NCBI GenBank assembly: GCA_009767595.1
Contig: VSDK01016836.1
Coordinates: forward strand, 190,688-254,687
DNA: 64,000 nucleotides
From: Symbiodinium kawagutii
Taxonomy: Eukaryota; Sar; Dinophyceae; Suessiales; Symbiodiniaceae
Direction: 5' to 3'
Shown: piece by piece, positions 1-11,688 of the stretch
Layout: each line of letters begins with the position of its first letter
How positions within the stretch are numbered: the stretch's first letter is position 1
Position numbers and translations under genes: made by a program
The notes under the pieces: model-generated
What the model saw: only the letters and a program-made list of their open reading frames with translations
Database searches by the model: none
What the model was told of the DNA's origin: nothing

Positions 1-1325
1 AGTTATCTAGTTAGTTAATCAGTGGTTAAGCGTTCAGTTGCCTGGACTAGAAGCAGATGTTGCCATTGCCTGGGTGGTCCCTCGTTCCACATGATCAGCT
101 GGGGGATCCCAACGCCGGAAGTCAGGGCTCCCCCAACTCCTGGTGTGACGGTTGATGGTTGGGAGCTTCTACTGCCAGGGTGTTCTCGGGGAAAAAACTC
201 CATCCTGTCATAGGACTTGGTCAACCAGTGGGGGCTATCCATCAATTCCATTGTCAGAATGATGGTTCCCTGATGTTTCCTGTATTTCTATTCTGTTTGA
301 ACGATTCATTGATCCTGGCAGCATCTTGTTGTGGAAACGAAACCCTCGAAGGGCAAAGGGGAAATTGCTGAAGTGTTGGCCACAACTTAACTTGTGTTCT
401 CCCCATTTTTTGCGGGTACCCAGGCATCTGAACCAATTCTCTGTTGGCAATGGTTGGCAAACCCAAGGTTGGGAGGAATATACTGGCACAGATGTGGCCA
501 CACCTGAGTTCATCAGCTTACCAAAAAGGATCTGTTGGATACACGGGCACGCACTTTTTCAAAGTTGCCTGGTATTGTGTGGGGGGTTTTCAATTGATAC
601 TCGTAGGGGACCACCCAGTTATCATCCAGTTTACAAACTATTTGTAGTATTAAACCAACCATTTTTGGATACCATATTTTGAGAAACCACCTTGCAACGA
701 GGCATGCATTTGTGATACATATCGGTGTGTGCATATGAATGTGCATAGACAATTATATACATATGATATTGTTTTGCACAGAAGCACATCTTTGCTTAGC
801 AGCGATTCCAAACGAGCGATCGTATGTCCACAATCTTTGGATTGGTCACCGTTGCTGTAGGCATACGATTTCACAACATGATTCCTGTTGCCCATGACGC
901 TAGCTGACGGACCTGATGTGTTCGTGTACCATTGCTATGAAGATCCTGGAATCTTAGACATTCCCTGTCGCAATATCAATCCCAGCGCGGGACCCTCTGC
1001 CAAGAATCCATGGATTCCAACGAAGTTTCGCCGCCAGGATGGGCAGTATTGGACGAAGCACATGAGGGGAACTGCCTGGCTGCCTGGAGAATGGGTCCTT
1101 TCCGTCAGAAACACTCCCACCACCGTCCTGTCTACTGTATGCGTTGCCTTTGTTGGCATATGACCAACCAATACAAGTGATCTCTGGTACATGTTCTTGC
1201 AATCTGTATCATGTGCAATTATACATGTACTTGTGTGGGCGATTCGATTAGCGATAGAGGATCTTGTGCATACTAGCCAACCCATGCATGCGTATAATAG
1301 CCAACCTCTCTCTCACAGACACATT
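1..1325. other. No gene recognised
   Basis: Only the family B element at 582-691. The other open frames here look random. Confidence 0.5.
582..691 (+). mobile_element. MITE family B
   Basis: About 110 bp with inverted ends of type GGTGGTTTCTCAA/TTGAGAAACCACC and a core with CCAACCAT and GGGG(T)ACCCC. Here the ends are GGGGGTTTTCAA and TTTTGAGAAACCACC. Confidence 0.7.
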
Positions 1326-1443
1326 TGGCTGTGGGTCAAAAACCCGTACCCCTGGTTCCCCTATCACTAACCATTGTTTCCCTTATTATTGTTGGTCATT
1401 ATTCCCCATTAGTGGTTGGTTAATATTGACCCAGCTTGCCATT
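1326..1443 (-). mobile_element. MITE family A, short form
   Basis: Ends in GGCTGTGGGTCAA and TTGACCC with the shared core (GGTTCCCCTATCA.TAACCATTG on this strand). The family is about 118 bp with inverted ends. Confidence 0.8.
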
Positions 1444-1724
1444 TGTGCACATGTAAACGTACGACAATCTACGACCATCTAGATGTACATGCCCGTTGCT
1501 AAACTAATGGACCTGGAACGGGATCATGCACCATGTGTTAGCAGACCTACCAATTCAAACTTCGGGTGCAATTGGACGCCAATAAAGGCTTCATGGTGAT
1601 GACAGCACTATGCAATGTACAAACACACACACATACACGCTGATGTATATAATGCGATGCTTGTCATGCTAATGAAGATGATCATGACTCATGAGTCATG
1701 AGTCATGCGTCATGATTCATGAGG

Positions 1725-1725
1725 T

Positions 1726-1785
<60 letters not shown>

Positions 1786-1786
1786 C

Positions 1787-1838
<52 letters not shown>
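1725..1838. repeat. (GAT)n microsatellite
   Basis: About 38 GAT units with one GAC, preceded by CATGAGT repeats. It creates false poly-Asp and poly-Ile frames. Confidence 0.98.
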
Positions 1839-1884
1839 CCACTCATCTTTCCCTGAAGCGACCTAGCATTCCAAAACCCGCGAG

Positions 1885-2002
1885 GTCCTTTGGCGCGAGA
1901 ATGCGGAACGCCTGATGTCACAGTGGCGGCCCAGCATTGTGTTGGAGGTGACCCGTGGTGGCGGGCCCGCGCACCTGCGGCGCTGCGGAAGAGAATCAGC
2001 AG
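1885..2002 (+). CDS. Candidate exon 1
   Basis: 118 nt open between CGCGAG and GTTGAC. It reads VLWRENAERLMSQWRPSIVL and then EVTRGGGPAHLRRCG. The shape vaguely recalls the end of acyltransferase domains (VVLEVGPGxxL), but this is not a firm match. It ends in phase 1. Two other frames are partly open. Confidence 0.4.
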
Positions 2003-2034
2003 GTTGACACCCTGGTTGGGATGTTGTTCATAAG

Positions 2035-2268
2035 GCGAGCTGGGTCAAGCAGTTGACCAACCAATAAGAATGGTTAACCAACAAAAATAGCTGGTTAATG
2101 GTTAATAAAGTTGGGGATAATAAGTAGCAACAGTAGGGGATATACCAGCTATATACGGCTATGGGTCAATATTAACCAACCAATACTGGGGGATGATAAC
2201 CAATAAGGAAAGCAGCTTGGTCAATGATGGGGCAACCAGGAGTATGGGTTGAACCGATCCACAGCCAT
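2035..2268 (+). mobile_element. MITE family A, long form
   Basis: Carries the extra 5' segment TAGGGGATATACCAGCTATA before the short-form core. Partly diverged 3' end (GATCCACAGCCAT). Confidence 0.7.
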
Positions 2269-2443
2269 AATGGTTTGTAGCAGGTTTACAATGGTTGACA
2301 ATGGTTTGGTATATGGTTGTTAATGGTTTGGTTTGGTTTGTAGTGATCAGGAATGGCTCATAATGGTAGACAATGGTTGATTGCTGTTGCTATTGCCACT
2401 GCCATCTCCTCCGGGAATTCTCGTGGCACAAATTTTTCTGGAG

Positions 2444-2470
2444 GATGCCAAGCCGGACCTCAAAATCTTG
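2444..2470 (+). CDS. Candidate mini-exon 2
   Basis: Open and protein-like (DAKPDLKIL) after a T-rich tract ending TGGAG, with donor GTTCCC. The frame is also open upstream (ILVAQIFLE) and downstream to 2496. No domain recognised. Confidence 0.3.
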
Positions 2471-2560
2471 GTTCCCAAAGCACTGACTCATCAACAGGGC
2501 CATCCCCCAACCAGTGACTGGTGATCAACACCTGGGCACCACAGGGCGCCCGCGAATCAG

Positions 2561-2692
2561 CTCGTGGGCTCCCCCATGTCCGCAGCCGCACGCACCGCTA
2601 GAGGTGGGCCCCGGGAATGTTCTCAGCACTTTGACTTCCAAATGCGCCCGAAGTCCTGGCGGTTCATGGGGTCCACCTCCCTGGGAGCTGGG
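2561..2692 (+). CDS. Candidate exon 3
   Basis: 132 nt, phase 0 at both ends, between CGAATCAG and GTGACT. Includes ECSQHFDFQMRPKSWRFMGS and ends TSLGAG. Strongly protein-like, GC-rich, no domain named. Confidence 0.45.
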
Positions 2693-2700
2693 GTGACTCA

Positions 2701-2762
2701 AGGGTAGGTAGATGGGTAGGTCGTAGGTAGGTCATGGGTAGGTCATGGTAATGGTAGGTCAT
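2701..2762. repeat. GTAGGT-rich simple repeat
   Basis: Degenerate TAGG/GGTAGGTCATGG units directly after candidate exon 3. Confidence 0.8.
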
Positions 2763-3540
2763 CTCAAAATGCTGGGGTTCTTATCCTGTTCGATTTTTTA
2801 GGAGATGTCAACAGTCAGGTGTTTTCGGGGCGACCCGCAGCCCAGTTGGAACTATTGGTCTAGGGGCTAAATCTATGATCGTGGCTTCGAACATGAGCCG
2901 GTGACCAAACCATGTTGGGGTTGGTAAGTTTGCACCGTAAAGAATGGCCGTTGCGACTGTTGGGCGACTGTTGGCTGTGTGATTTGTTTTTTTTTGACGA
3001 TGGGTGATCAATGGTGATTTCTTCGAGGATTTCCATAGTATCCAGCATGGGCAATGATTGGCTATGGGCGATGATATACAATCAAACATGTGTGCTGAAA
3101 CATTACACAATCAGCTATTGTTAACTTTATTGTTTGGTGAGCCAAACAATTCACAATGACTCGATTGGTGACAATTGTTAATCCTTATGAAGTTATACAA
3201 CTATGACTATTAAATAACTATTAATACTATGAACTATAACTATGACTCTGACGTATTATACGACTGTTATAATACAATATACAACTTCTTCGCTCCAACC
3301 CCGACGTTGCTCCACACCTGACAAGGGGTATATCATCTTGCGACAGCCAGAGCAACGATGGCCCGAATCCACGCAGTGGAGTACCTCTGGTTCTGAAGTC
3401 AAACAGGATTCAGTGCTCAGGACTTGAAGCCATGGAAGGCTGCTGCTGCCAAGTTTAATTTGCAACCCGGGCCAGTTGCGACCCTAAAGTTAGGTCAGTT
3501 GCGACCCTAATGCCCCCGGTCAGTTGCGACCCTAAAGACC

Positions 3541-3892
3541 CCCTCTGGCCTTGGCGTTGCACGACTGAACATATCAAATCTCCCACCCGCCTCTGCATGC
3601 AGGACTGAACATATCAAATCTCCCACCCTCTCTGGCATCTGCACGCCTGAACATATCAAATCTCCCACCCCTTCTGGCCTCTGCATGCACGACTGCACAT
3701 ATCAAATCTCCCACCCCCTCTGGCCTCTGCATGCGCGACTGAACATATCAAATCTCCCACCCCTTCTGGCCTCTGCACGACTGAACATATCAAATCTCCC
3801 ACCCCTTCTGGCCTTTGCATGCATGACTGAACATATCAAATCTCCCACCCCCCTGGCCTCTGCATGCACGACTGAACATATCAAATCTCCCG
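3541..3892. repeat. Minisatellite, 8 units of about 40-47 bp
   Basis: Eight copies of ACATATCAAATCTCCCACC with variable CTGGCCTCTGCATGCACGA spacers. Just upstream, CAGTTGCGACCCTAA occurs three times (3471-3535). Confidence 0.95.
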
Positions 3893-4256
3893 TATATCCG
3901 CATACGTGTATGTACTTTGCTGGTCGTGCGCCCCACACGCTGCAAGCGCGGAGCAACGTCCAGGTTGCCGCGAACTTCTTATATAACCTTTTTTCAATAT
4001 CAACCATCCCGAACCATTCCAAAGCATCAAGGAGTTGGTGGTTTCAAACAATTTTACCATCATTAGTTCATCATTAGTATACTGACAGAACAAACCATCA
4101 TTAACCATCATTAATCATTATTAGCCATATATATATATGTATATATGTATATCCAACATATATATAACCATATCACCACCTATAACCATATCACCACATA
4201 TAACCATAACCAAATGTAACCATGTCTAAAACCATTCTCAACCACCAAGCCACCAG

Positions 4257-4360
4257 GTTGGCACCGCCATCGTGACACCAGTTGAGGTCAAGTCGCCGGG
4301 CTGGAAGCCGGACTTCCTGCAGAGCATGCGACATCCAAAGGCGTTGGGCACGCCCAGGAG
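4257..4360 (+). CDS. Candidate exon 4
   Basis: 104 nt between CCACCAG and GTGGGG. Reads VGTAIVTPVEVKSPGWKPDF and then LQSMRHPKALGTP. Its EVKSPGWKP resembles EVRKPGWKP in an alternative frame at 46704-46737, with visible DNA similarity, which suggests a shared coding module. Confidence 0.45.
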
Positions 4361-4376
4361 GTGGGGTCCGGGTGCG

Positions 4377-4442
4377 GGGTCCCTAGGGGTGCCTAGGGGT
4401 CCCTAGGGGTGCCTAGGGGTCCCTAGGGGTGCCTAGGGGTGG
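4377..4442. repeat. 20-bp tandem repeat, about 3 units
   Basis: Unit CCCTAGGGGTGCCTAGGGGT, adjacent to the donor side of candidate exon 4. Confidence 0.95.
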
Positions 4443-5868
4443 CCATGGTGAGGCCATGAGAAACCCTAGGATTTTGGAGGGTTTGGGATCTCAAGATGGG
4501 AGTTTGAGGGCGGATAGCCGGCAAAACCAACGCAAAAGCAGTGTGGGGAAATCTGATTTGAGGATGTGCTTAAACGGGTGACCTTGTGGGGTGTGGCCGT
4601 TGACCATTCAGAGGCCATTGGCATGACATTGGCATTAATTTAGCAACCCATGAGGTCCATGAAGGAAAGTGCAGAAAAGAATTCCACCCTTCGATCTTTG
4701 AAACTCATGCATTAACTGGTGCTGGACTTCTTCCCTTTTCACTTTGGGGCTAAGCTCTCCACTACGAGAGTCGTATCGCAATTGTGGGAGAGATCCAATG
4801 AATGATTTCAGGATTTCTGGGAAATGGTAGAGACATGGACCTGTTGACTTATATTGATACCAGTATGTAATTACATAAACAAACATTCTATGATCTTGCA
4901 TATAGCTTTGCATGTTTTAATGCATACTGCAGGAAGCGGGATGCAGCATACGGTCATTTTGGAGTCTCAAGAGGAATCAACTCAACAGATTCAATCCGTA
5001 CCTGTGATGCAGTATAGACCCCTGCAGCCGGTTGCCATTTGTTGGAAGGCCGGCCATGTTGGGAGTATCCAAACTTGTTGGTTTCAGGTGGGATGGCGAG
5101 TGGTTCATTGGGCAGTCACGGGTGAAAATATTGAAATGTGATTATATAACGAGTCGCGCTCCTAAATGCAGCGCCGGATTTATTAGCACTATGAACATGA
5201 TAGTGATAATCCTGCATTAGCGCTTGGTTATTGGACATGCATCCTTCATTTATGCCCTCCCAACAAAACTAAGCATTGAAAAAATCCACAAACCCTCCAT
5301 GAAAACCAACTATGCCCTCCTTCAAAACCAAGCATTTTCCTCTTCTTCAAACATTTGGGCAGCCCTAAGGACCAAGACTCACGACGTCGAGGCGCAGCGC
5401 GGAGCGATCAAAAAAAATAGACATGGATCATAAGGTTTCACTAAAAAAGCCCGGAGAAAAAATGGGGCAAAGGAACGGCAACAAAGAAACATCTGTTGCT
5501 TTTTTTTGATGTTCAGTTCTTGGGGCACAGGGTTTTGAACCCAAATGGACTTGTGTCCACTGTGGGTTCACTTTCGGCCAAAGTGTGCAGGGATCATGGC
5601 CAACAACACATGAATAGTTGGTTCTCCTGGTTGAAAGAACGCCTTGGAAGACTCGAAGGATCACCTGCTGGACCAATATGATCATCATTGGTGACCCGTG
5701 GTGAAGCTACGATTCACGTGGCCTGGGTGGATTTTCGGCGGGTGATTTGTAGGGAGACCATGTGCTTGCTAGTTCCCAGCACATGTTGATGCTGAATCTG
5801 CATCATCAAGCAGCATCCCAAAGAGTATCAACCAGCTCTTGGTCAAGCATCATTGGTGATTCTGCTAG
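4443..5868. other. No gene recognised
   Basis: Single-copy-looking sequence with no exon signal I trust; probably intron or intergenic. Confidence 0.4.
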
Positions 5869-5941
5869 CTTTCGGCAGCGCATTTCGCGGCCAGGCCTTC
5901 TTGGGAGCATTGGGCAAGCTCTGGGAGGCGTCGGTTACCGG
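5869..5941 (+). CDS. Candidate exon 5
   Basis: 73 nt between GCTAG and GTGACA. Encodes FGSAFRGQAFLGALGKLWEA. The pattern FLxALGxLWxxxV is seen at the end of PKS acyltransferase domains, so PKS membership is possible. Not proven. Confidence 0.4.
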
Positions 5942-7397
5942 GTGACACGGGACGACTGGACGACCGGGTTGTCCCATGGTGGAAATCTCAAGCTGCACCC
6001 AGTCACAGCAGGCGCCCTCAGCGGGTGTGAAATCACACCATTGATCCAGCTACCTGCGGCTGGTGAACCCGATCAGCGTTCATCCAGTGGGTTGAAAACC
6101 GCTGGTTTTCTGGCATGCTTTGATCCACTCAGTTGGTTCTTAGCATAGAGGACCCCCCCCAAAATGGCTGGTTCACTACCCATCAATGGTTCAAAAGGTC
6201 AACAAAAAGGATGACAACTGGGCAACCAGCTACTAATGGCACCCCCAGCCATTAGAAAATGGAACGATTTATCCCAATTATCCACCATATATCCACCATT
6301 TATCCATTGGAGCTTGGTTCAAAAGGCAGCCCCAGCTATTAAGAAGCCACCGACCCACCAGTGGTTGACCTTGCTGCCCAGGCAGGCTGCAACATCAACT
6401 GGGACCAGCTCCATACAAAGGTGCCGAGGGGGGTGGCCGTGTCACACTGCGATCCAACGATGACCCAAGGGCGAAGCTCCGAGGTTTTTCGGTAGGATGG
6501 GGCTGGGGGGCTGGGGCAGATTCTTTGGGGGGGAAAGGGATTGCCTTTCAGATCGGTTAAGATCACTTTATTAGCTGATTACTGTTTTTGGAGTTTGTTT
6601 TTGCGGATGGAATTTGGTTGGAAGGTGGCTATGAATCTACTTCCTGCAACCAAGTTCTATAACAAAGGGGTTTTCCTACGGTTGGAGCGGACGCTATGCC
6701 AGTCAGTCTTGAAGAAGAAGCAATAGGATTCTTGACTTATTTTTACCAATATCAGTATATACACACATAAGTACGTAATATATCATATGAATATCAGTAT
6801 TTAATGAATCCAAAATTGTGCTGCACATCACATCCTTCTCTTTCTTGCGGCGACCTCTCCCGTTCTCATCGCCCAGTCAATCGACCACCCTCGATACCAT
6901 CGTTTGCGGATCCATGAATTTCACAAGCCCAATCTTCGGGGTAATTGATGGATGTATCAATGAACCACTATAGCTGTGATACTAGTTAGATGCTCTCGAA
7001 TGATGTCACCTACAAGTGACCTTGAGGGTTACAAATACTCTGAACCCCGTTTACACTACAAAAATATGACGGGCAACCGTCAGGGTGATTTTTTCCAGTA
7101 GTTTGATTCCAACCAGTCACATAATGGATATTGCGATTCCGAGCGATGTTGTGCACAGGTTGTTTTAAGGTGGTATACCTCCGATAGTTCCACCAACCAA
7201 TAATGCTCATAGCATGAAAACGTTCGAAAACAGAGATTATCAACGATTTTCATGTGATGACAACCGTTTATTCCAAGGTCTTGGGTGGCACTCGTCTGCC
7301 TCCTCTCACGCGGCTTCCGGTCCGGACGCCATGGTTTCGTTGGTGGTCCATGGAATACGGATGGTGGTGATGACATTAGGATACTGGTTGTAAATGA

Positions 7398-7433
7398 AAT
7401 CGTAATCGTAATCGTAACCGTAACCGTAATCGT

Positions 7434-7495
<62 letters not shown>
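7398..7495. repeat. (AATCGT)n/(ATC)n microsatellite
   Basis: Hexamer AATCGT with AACCGT variants runs into about 20 ATC units. Confidence 0.97.
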
Positions 7496-7940
7496 GCAAA
7501 TTTCTACACATGGATTATCAATTTCATGAAAAAACTGGAGCATCCACACTTGTTTTGTGCTGCAAAATTGTCAGACGATTCTTGGATGATCCTGCCCAAA
7601 GAGCAGACCCCAACAGGGAGGATTAGCAAAGGCACTTCATAGCCACAGGCACTTGGATCTTGCACGCGAACAACGAATGCTCTCGAGTCATCTAGTGTCT
7701 AACATAGCAACCGCAGTTTATATATAGCCAGTTTTTGCTAGTAATTTCTGCAACTAATTGGACGTATGGGGTATTTCATCAATTTTGATGGTATCTCACC
7801 ATTGATCTTGGTTTAAACCCAATAGTCTGTTTTGATTCTGATTTTGTTTAGGTGTCGCTTTCTTCAAGCAGTGATCACCTGTCCAAGAATTGCCGAGGGC
7901 TGAGATCATAGCACAAGGACAACCTGTCCTTGTTACGTTG

Positions 7941-8385
7941 CCGATCCTTAAGATGCCCTGCTGAGAAACCACCGACAGTTGTTTAGCCATGAGTTTGTTG
8001 GTGATTATCATCTATCCATGCCTATCATTAATCAACCTATAAGGTCCCTATATTCCAGGTGATGATCCCCTACGATCAACCACCAGTTCCTTAAGATACT
8101 CTGCTGAGAAACCACCATGAAATAGTTGTTAAACCTATCATATAATGCATGATCAACCACCAGTTTGCCGATCCGCATCTAGATGCCCTGCTGAGAAACC
8201 ACCATCTATTTTCATGCCTATGATCAACCACCAGTTTGATGATTTTTGAACATAAATAGATTCTAAGATGTTAAGATCAAGGCATGTCAAGATGCCCTGA
8301 GTTGTGACCACCAGTTTGCCTATATGCCCATAATATGTCTATATATTATCCTACCCGATGCCCTGCTGAGGCCTATTCCTTCGAA
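7941..8385. repeat. Degenerate tandem array of GATGCCCTGCTGAG(AAACCACC)
   Basis: The motif recurs at about 7951, 8095 (variant), 8182, 8291 (variant) and 8357 with GATCAACCACCAGTTTG between. The last copy is the acceptor of candidate exon 6. Confidence 0.8.
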
Positions 8386-8472
8386 GAGACTTCGCTCTGG
8401 GTGAACCCGGAGCGTAGCGTCTACGTGGACTCCACCGAGGCTCCAGCCATGGAATCCGTGGCACTGGAGATG
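8371..8472 (+). CDS. Candidate exon 6
   Basis: 102 nt, phase 0 both ends (acceptor CTGCTGAG, donor GTCATC). Reads AYSFEETSLWVNPERSVYVD and then STEAPAMESVALEM. One of the most convincing islands. Its acceptor context GATGCCCTGCTGAG is repeated upstream. No domain named. Confidence 0.55.
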
Positions 8473-8648
8473 GTCATCCTGTGGGGATGATAACTGGGGG
8501 TTTCTGAAAAGAAAAGGTCTTTGTAGGGGATTACAATGATTAATAAGATTTAGTAAGGCATTTTAATGTTTTTTTTAAATGTTTTTTTCTTAAAATGGTT
8601 TTTGTAGGTTAATAACCAACAGTTATAGGGCATATGCCAACTATGAAT

Positions 8649-8747
8649 GGGGGTTTCTGAAAATGGAAGACCCCCAAAAATGGTTGGTTTTTTACTGAGC
8701 ATGACGAATAAAGGATGATTTGGGGGTACCCCTATTTTGAGAAAGCA
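8649..8747 (+). mobile_element. MITE family B
   Basis: GGGGGTTTCTGAAAA to CCCCTATTTTGAGAAAG, with AAAAATGGTTGG in the core. Confidence 0.75.
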
Positions 8748-8765
8748 ACAACTTGATAATGACTT

Positions 8766-8884
8766 GGCTATGGGTCAATATAAAGCAACCAATTTCATGG
8801 GGGATAATAACCAACCATTTGATAGGGAAAACAATGGTTAATGACAGGGGAACCAGGGGTACGGGGTGACCTGACCCACAGGCA
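8766..8884 (+). mobile_element. MITE family A, short form
   Basis: GGCTATGGGTCAATAT at the left and CTGACCCACAGGC at the right, with ACAATGGTTAATGACAGGGG in the core. Confidence 0.85.
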
Positions 8885-9720
8885 CTTGATCATCAGCAAC
8901 AATCATGGTTAAACAACTAGATGATATCTTGATAATAAGCAACATCTAGATGATAAGTTACTGCAATAATTAGCAGCCACTAATGGTTAAACAACTAGAC
9001 AATAGGGGATAATCAGTTGATCATAAGCAATAGTAATGCAGTAACTTGATGATAGGCAACAATTAATGCTCAAACAAGTATACTCGTTGGTGGTTTTCAC
9101 CAATATTTGGGGACGGTTTTTGGTATGGGCGAATAACGAGCAAGTAGAAATACCCACACCTACCAGATTAAATCAATGATCAAATGATGACGATGTTGTT
9201 GGTGGCTCCGCAGAAAGTCAGCATTGCGGTTGCAAAAGAGAGCATCAAATGCAATCGAAATCAATATTGTTGAGTCACTGGTTGCTTTGGTTGGTGCTGC
9301 TTCCTACCTGCATGCCGCAGATTTATCTTTTTGAAACCACCTATTCAATGCTTGACATACAGTCATGGATGATTACAATACAAGCAGTGGAAATTCCCAT
9401 CAAAGGAAGAATTTCGAGGGTTGCAGTGCACCTGCCCAATACAACGTGAGGCCCTCCCTCTCTCTATATATGCATATATTGAGCATAACTGGTACTTGCC
9501 CTAGTTGACCCTAGTTCTGTTCACCAACTTAGATAACATAGTTGATTCTCATTGGCCATTACATATCCCTCATCACCGACTAATCAACCAGCTATAATTG
9601 GTAGTCAAGCTTAGTTATGTTCACCAATCTAGCAAACTCATAGGGATTTTAGGCCACCTCATAAGACTCATAACATCTCATAACCATTGTCATGCCCCAG
9701 TAGTAACCCCCAACTGCTAG

Positions 9721-9792
9721 GGGGCGCCCTCCTTGTACCGCTTGGTCTGCTGTAAGGACCCGGCTCCAGCCGCTTACATCGCCAGTCAGCAG
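9721..9792 (+). CDS. Candidate exon 7
   Basis: 72 nt, phase 0 both ends, acceptor CTGCTAG, likely GC donor (GCGAGA). Reads GAPSLYRLVCCKDPAPAAYI and then ASQQ. No domain named. Confidence 0.5.
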
Positions 9793-10407
9793 GCGAGAGT
9801 GGGTGGATTGGCGAGAACATCTGCATCTTAAAAGAATCTGACCATTATTAATATGTTAGCAGATATGGGTATTCTTATATGAGATATTAATATGTAAAAT
9901 GATAAACAGATATAGAATATGTTTAGCAGATAGAATCTAAACACGTTTTAAAGCAGCAACCATTCCAATAAACGGTTGCTTAAACCATTCTCTCAAGCAT
10001 TATCAATATATTAGCTATCATTGACCATTAAACGTTACCGACCATGACAACTACCATGACCATCAATCCAACCACATATATATATATATATAGCTATCAA
10101 TCACTATTAAACGTGATCTCGGATTTCGAAAGATTTTTGGTATCAATCCAAGACTAGTCGTGACGATCTTGGGGATAGATCTCTGGTTGGGACACCTGCG
10201 GCATGGTAGGCTGGAGCTTGGTCTGCTCGCTGTTAGCCTAGTAGTTCATGGTGACAGCATCGGTGTTTCGTGGATTCTCCGGTCATGAGAGTACCCCCAG
10301 TGGTCATGATCTATAAATCATGAATCATTTATAGCTAATGAGATCAAGGGTAATCACCATCAATTTGACTATAGGTAATAAGATGAATGACTACTCATTA
10401 ATCATTT

Positions 10408-10523
10408 ATGGCCGTGGGTCAATATCAACCAACCAATAATGGGGGACAAACACCAAGAATAATGGGGAAAACAATGGTTAATGATGGGGAACCAGGGGAA
10501 CAGGGTTTTGACCCAAAGCCATT
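10408..10523 (+). mobile_element. MITE family A, short form
   Basis: GGCCGTGGGTCAATATCAACC to TTTTGACCCAAAGCC. A family B fragment adjoins it at about 10530-10600. Confidence 0.85.
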
Positions 10524-11275
10524 TATAGGTAATAAACCAACCGTAGCTTTGGGTTTCCCAAACTGGCTTAAGAAACCAACACTTAACGGTGGGTGTATCA
10601 CCAAAGATTCATGAACCACACTGGGTACTTTGCAGGCTGCACCTACTAGCTCCGGCACACGCGTGCGAAAACCTAGGGCCGTGGGTAGGGCTTCAGGGAG
10701 CAGGGCGATGGTGAGTTTGCCAGGGATCTGCGTGGTCGAAAGTGGATACCAATCTTGGTTATGGATAGGTCTCATGCTATAGGCCCGAAGGATCCCACAA
10801 ATTCTAGGCTTGGATTTAATGCTGTCAATCCACGTTCTGAGTCCGGCTGAACATCCAAGTAGCTCTTTCATTCGGGAGTCTGTTTCACTCAGGGTTCGTT
10901 TTTTGGGACAGAGCTACCAGCTACCAGATCAAGTTGTCAAACTGGATTGTCCACAAATGCTGGCACCGACAAGATGACATGCGTAAAGGTTTTGGGAACC
11001 AGAGCCATCTACACCCCGTGCAAAACAGTGCAGCCATTTGAGAATTGTGTGTTTGGCCTGAGTTGTGGTTGACCATGCCAGTTTTCATATCATTCACTGG
11101 CTGGTCACAACCATTGTTGAACCAAATGTCAGGGGGCACCATCAACCAACATTGTCTAACAAGTTGGTTTTCATTTATTTATCTAATTACTTCTATAACT
11201 ATAATTACTATTGTTACTACTATTACTACTACTAATATTGTGTTGAACCATTGATAAGCATTGGTTAATAACCAG

Positions 11276-11341
11276 GTGCATTTAGATATTGCCTCGCCTA
11301 CTTCGGCGAGGGAGCTGGCTTTCAAGCTCAACACCAGGAGG
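11276..11341 (+). CDS. Candidate exon 8
   Basis: 66 nt, phase 0 both ends, between AACCAG and GTCAGC. Reads VHLDIASPTSARELAFKLNT. Joins in phase to the islands on either side. Confidence 0.5.
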
Positions 11342-11640
11342 GTCAGCGCGAGCCAAAAATCGTGCTGGGAATGGGTATGACTGGTGGTCCATGGTTCAAA
11401 AAACAGATCACTCAGCATGGGTTTGACCAAGCATCAACCTATCAAGCAATCCCAAATGGGTCCGCTGCGCTTGATCGGTTGATGTTTTGGAACCAACAGG
11501 CACTCCGAATTGATTGTTGGTTTTGGCTGTTGGTTTGGGACAATTCCCAAAGTTTGACACATGGGTTTTCCTTTGTTCACCATGCACAGGGAACCCAAGC
11601 AGTAGAGGGTCACACCCCGGCCGCACTGAATGGCTCTCAG

Positions 11641-11688
11641 GTTCTGGTGAGGTACGGGGAGGAACGCGACACGGAGCCAGCTCTCAGG
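11641..11688 (+). CDS. Candidate exon 9
   Basis: 48 nt, phase 0 both ends, between TCTCAG and GTGCGC. Reads VLVRYGEERDTEPALR. The frame stays open beyond the donor (RWGGTLLFGALTTTG), so the exon may be longer. Confidence 0.45.

Noticed and set aside
1691-1915. Poly-Asp and poly-Ile open frames
   Set aside because: Pure GAT microsatellite readings on both strands; only the far end overlaps a plausible exon, in another frame.
3541-3892. CRISPR-like repeat array
   Set aside because: Spacers are themselves repeated and unit length varies; it is a eukaryotic minisatellite.
3685-4077. 130-codon open frame with repeated HIKSP-like units
   Set aside because: It translates the minisatellite; the unit length varies without keeping the frame.
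10210-10250. Possible exon reading LELGLLAVSLVVH
   Set aside because: Protein-like, but its phase does not match the neighbouring candidates and no supporting motif is present.
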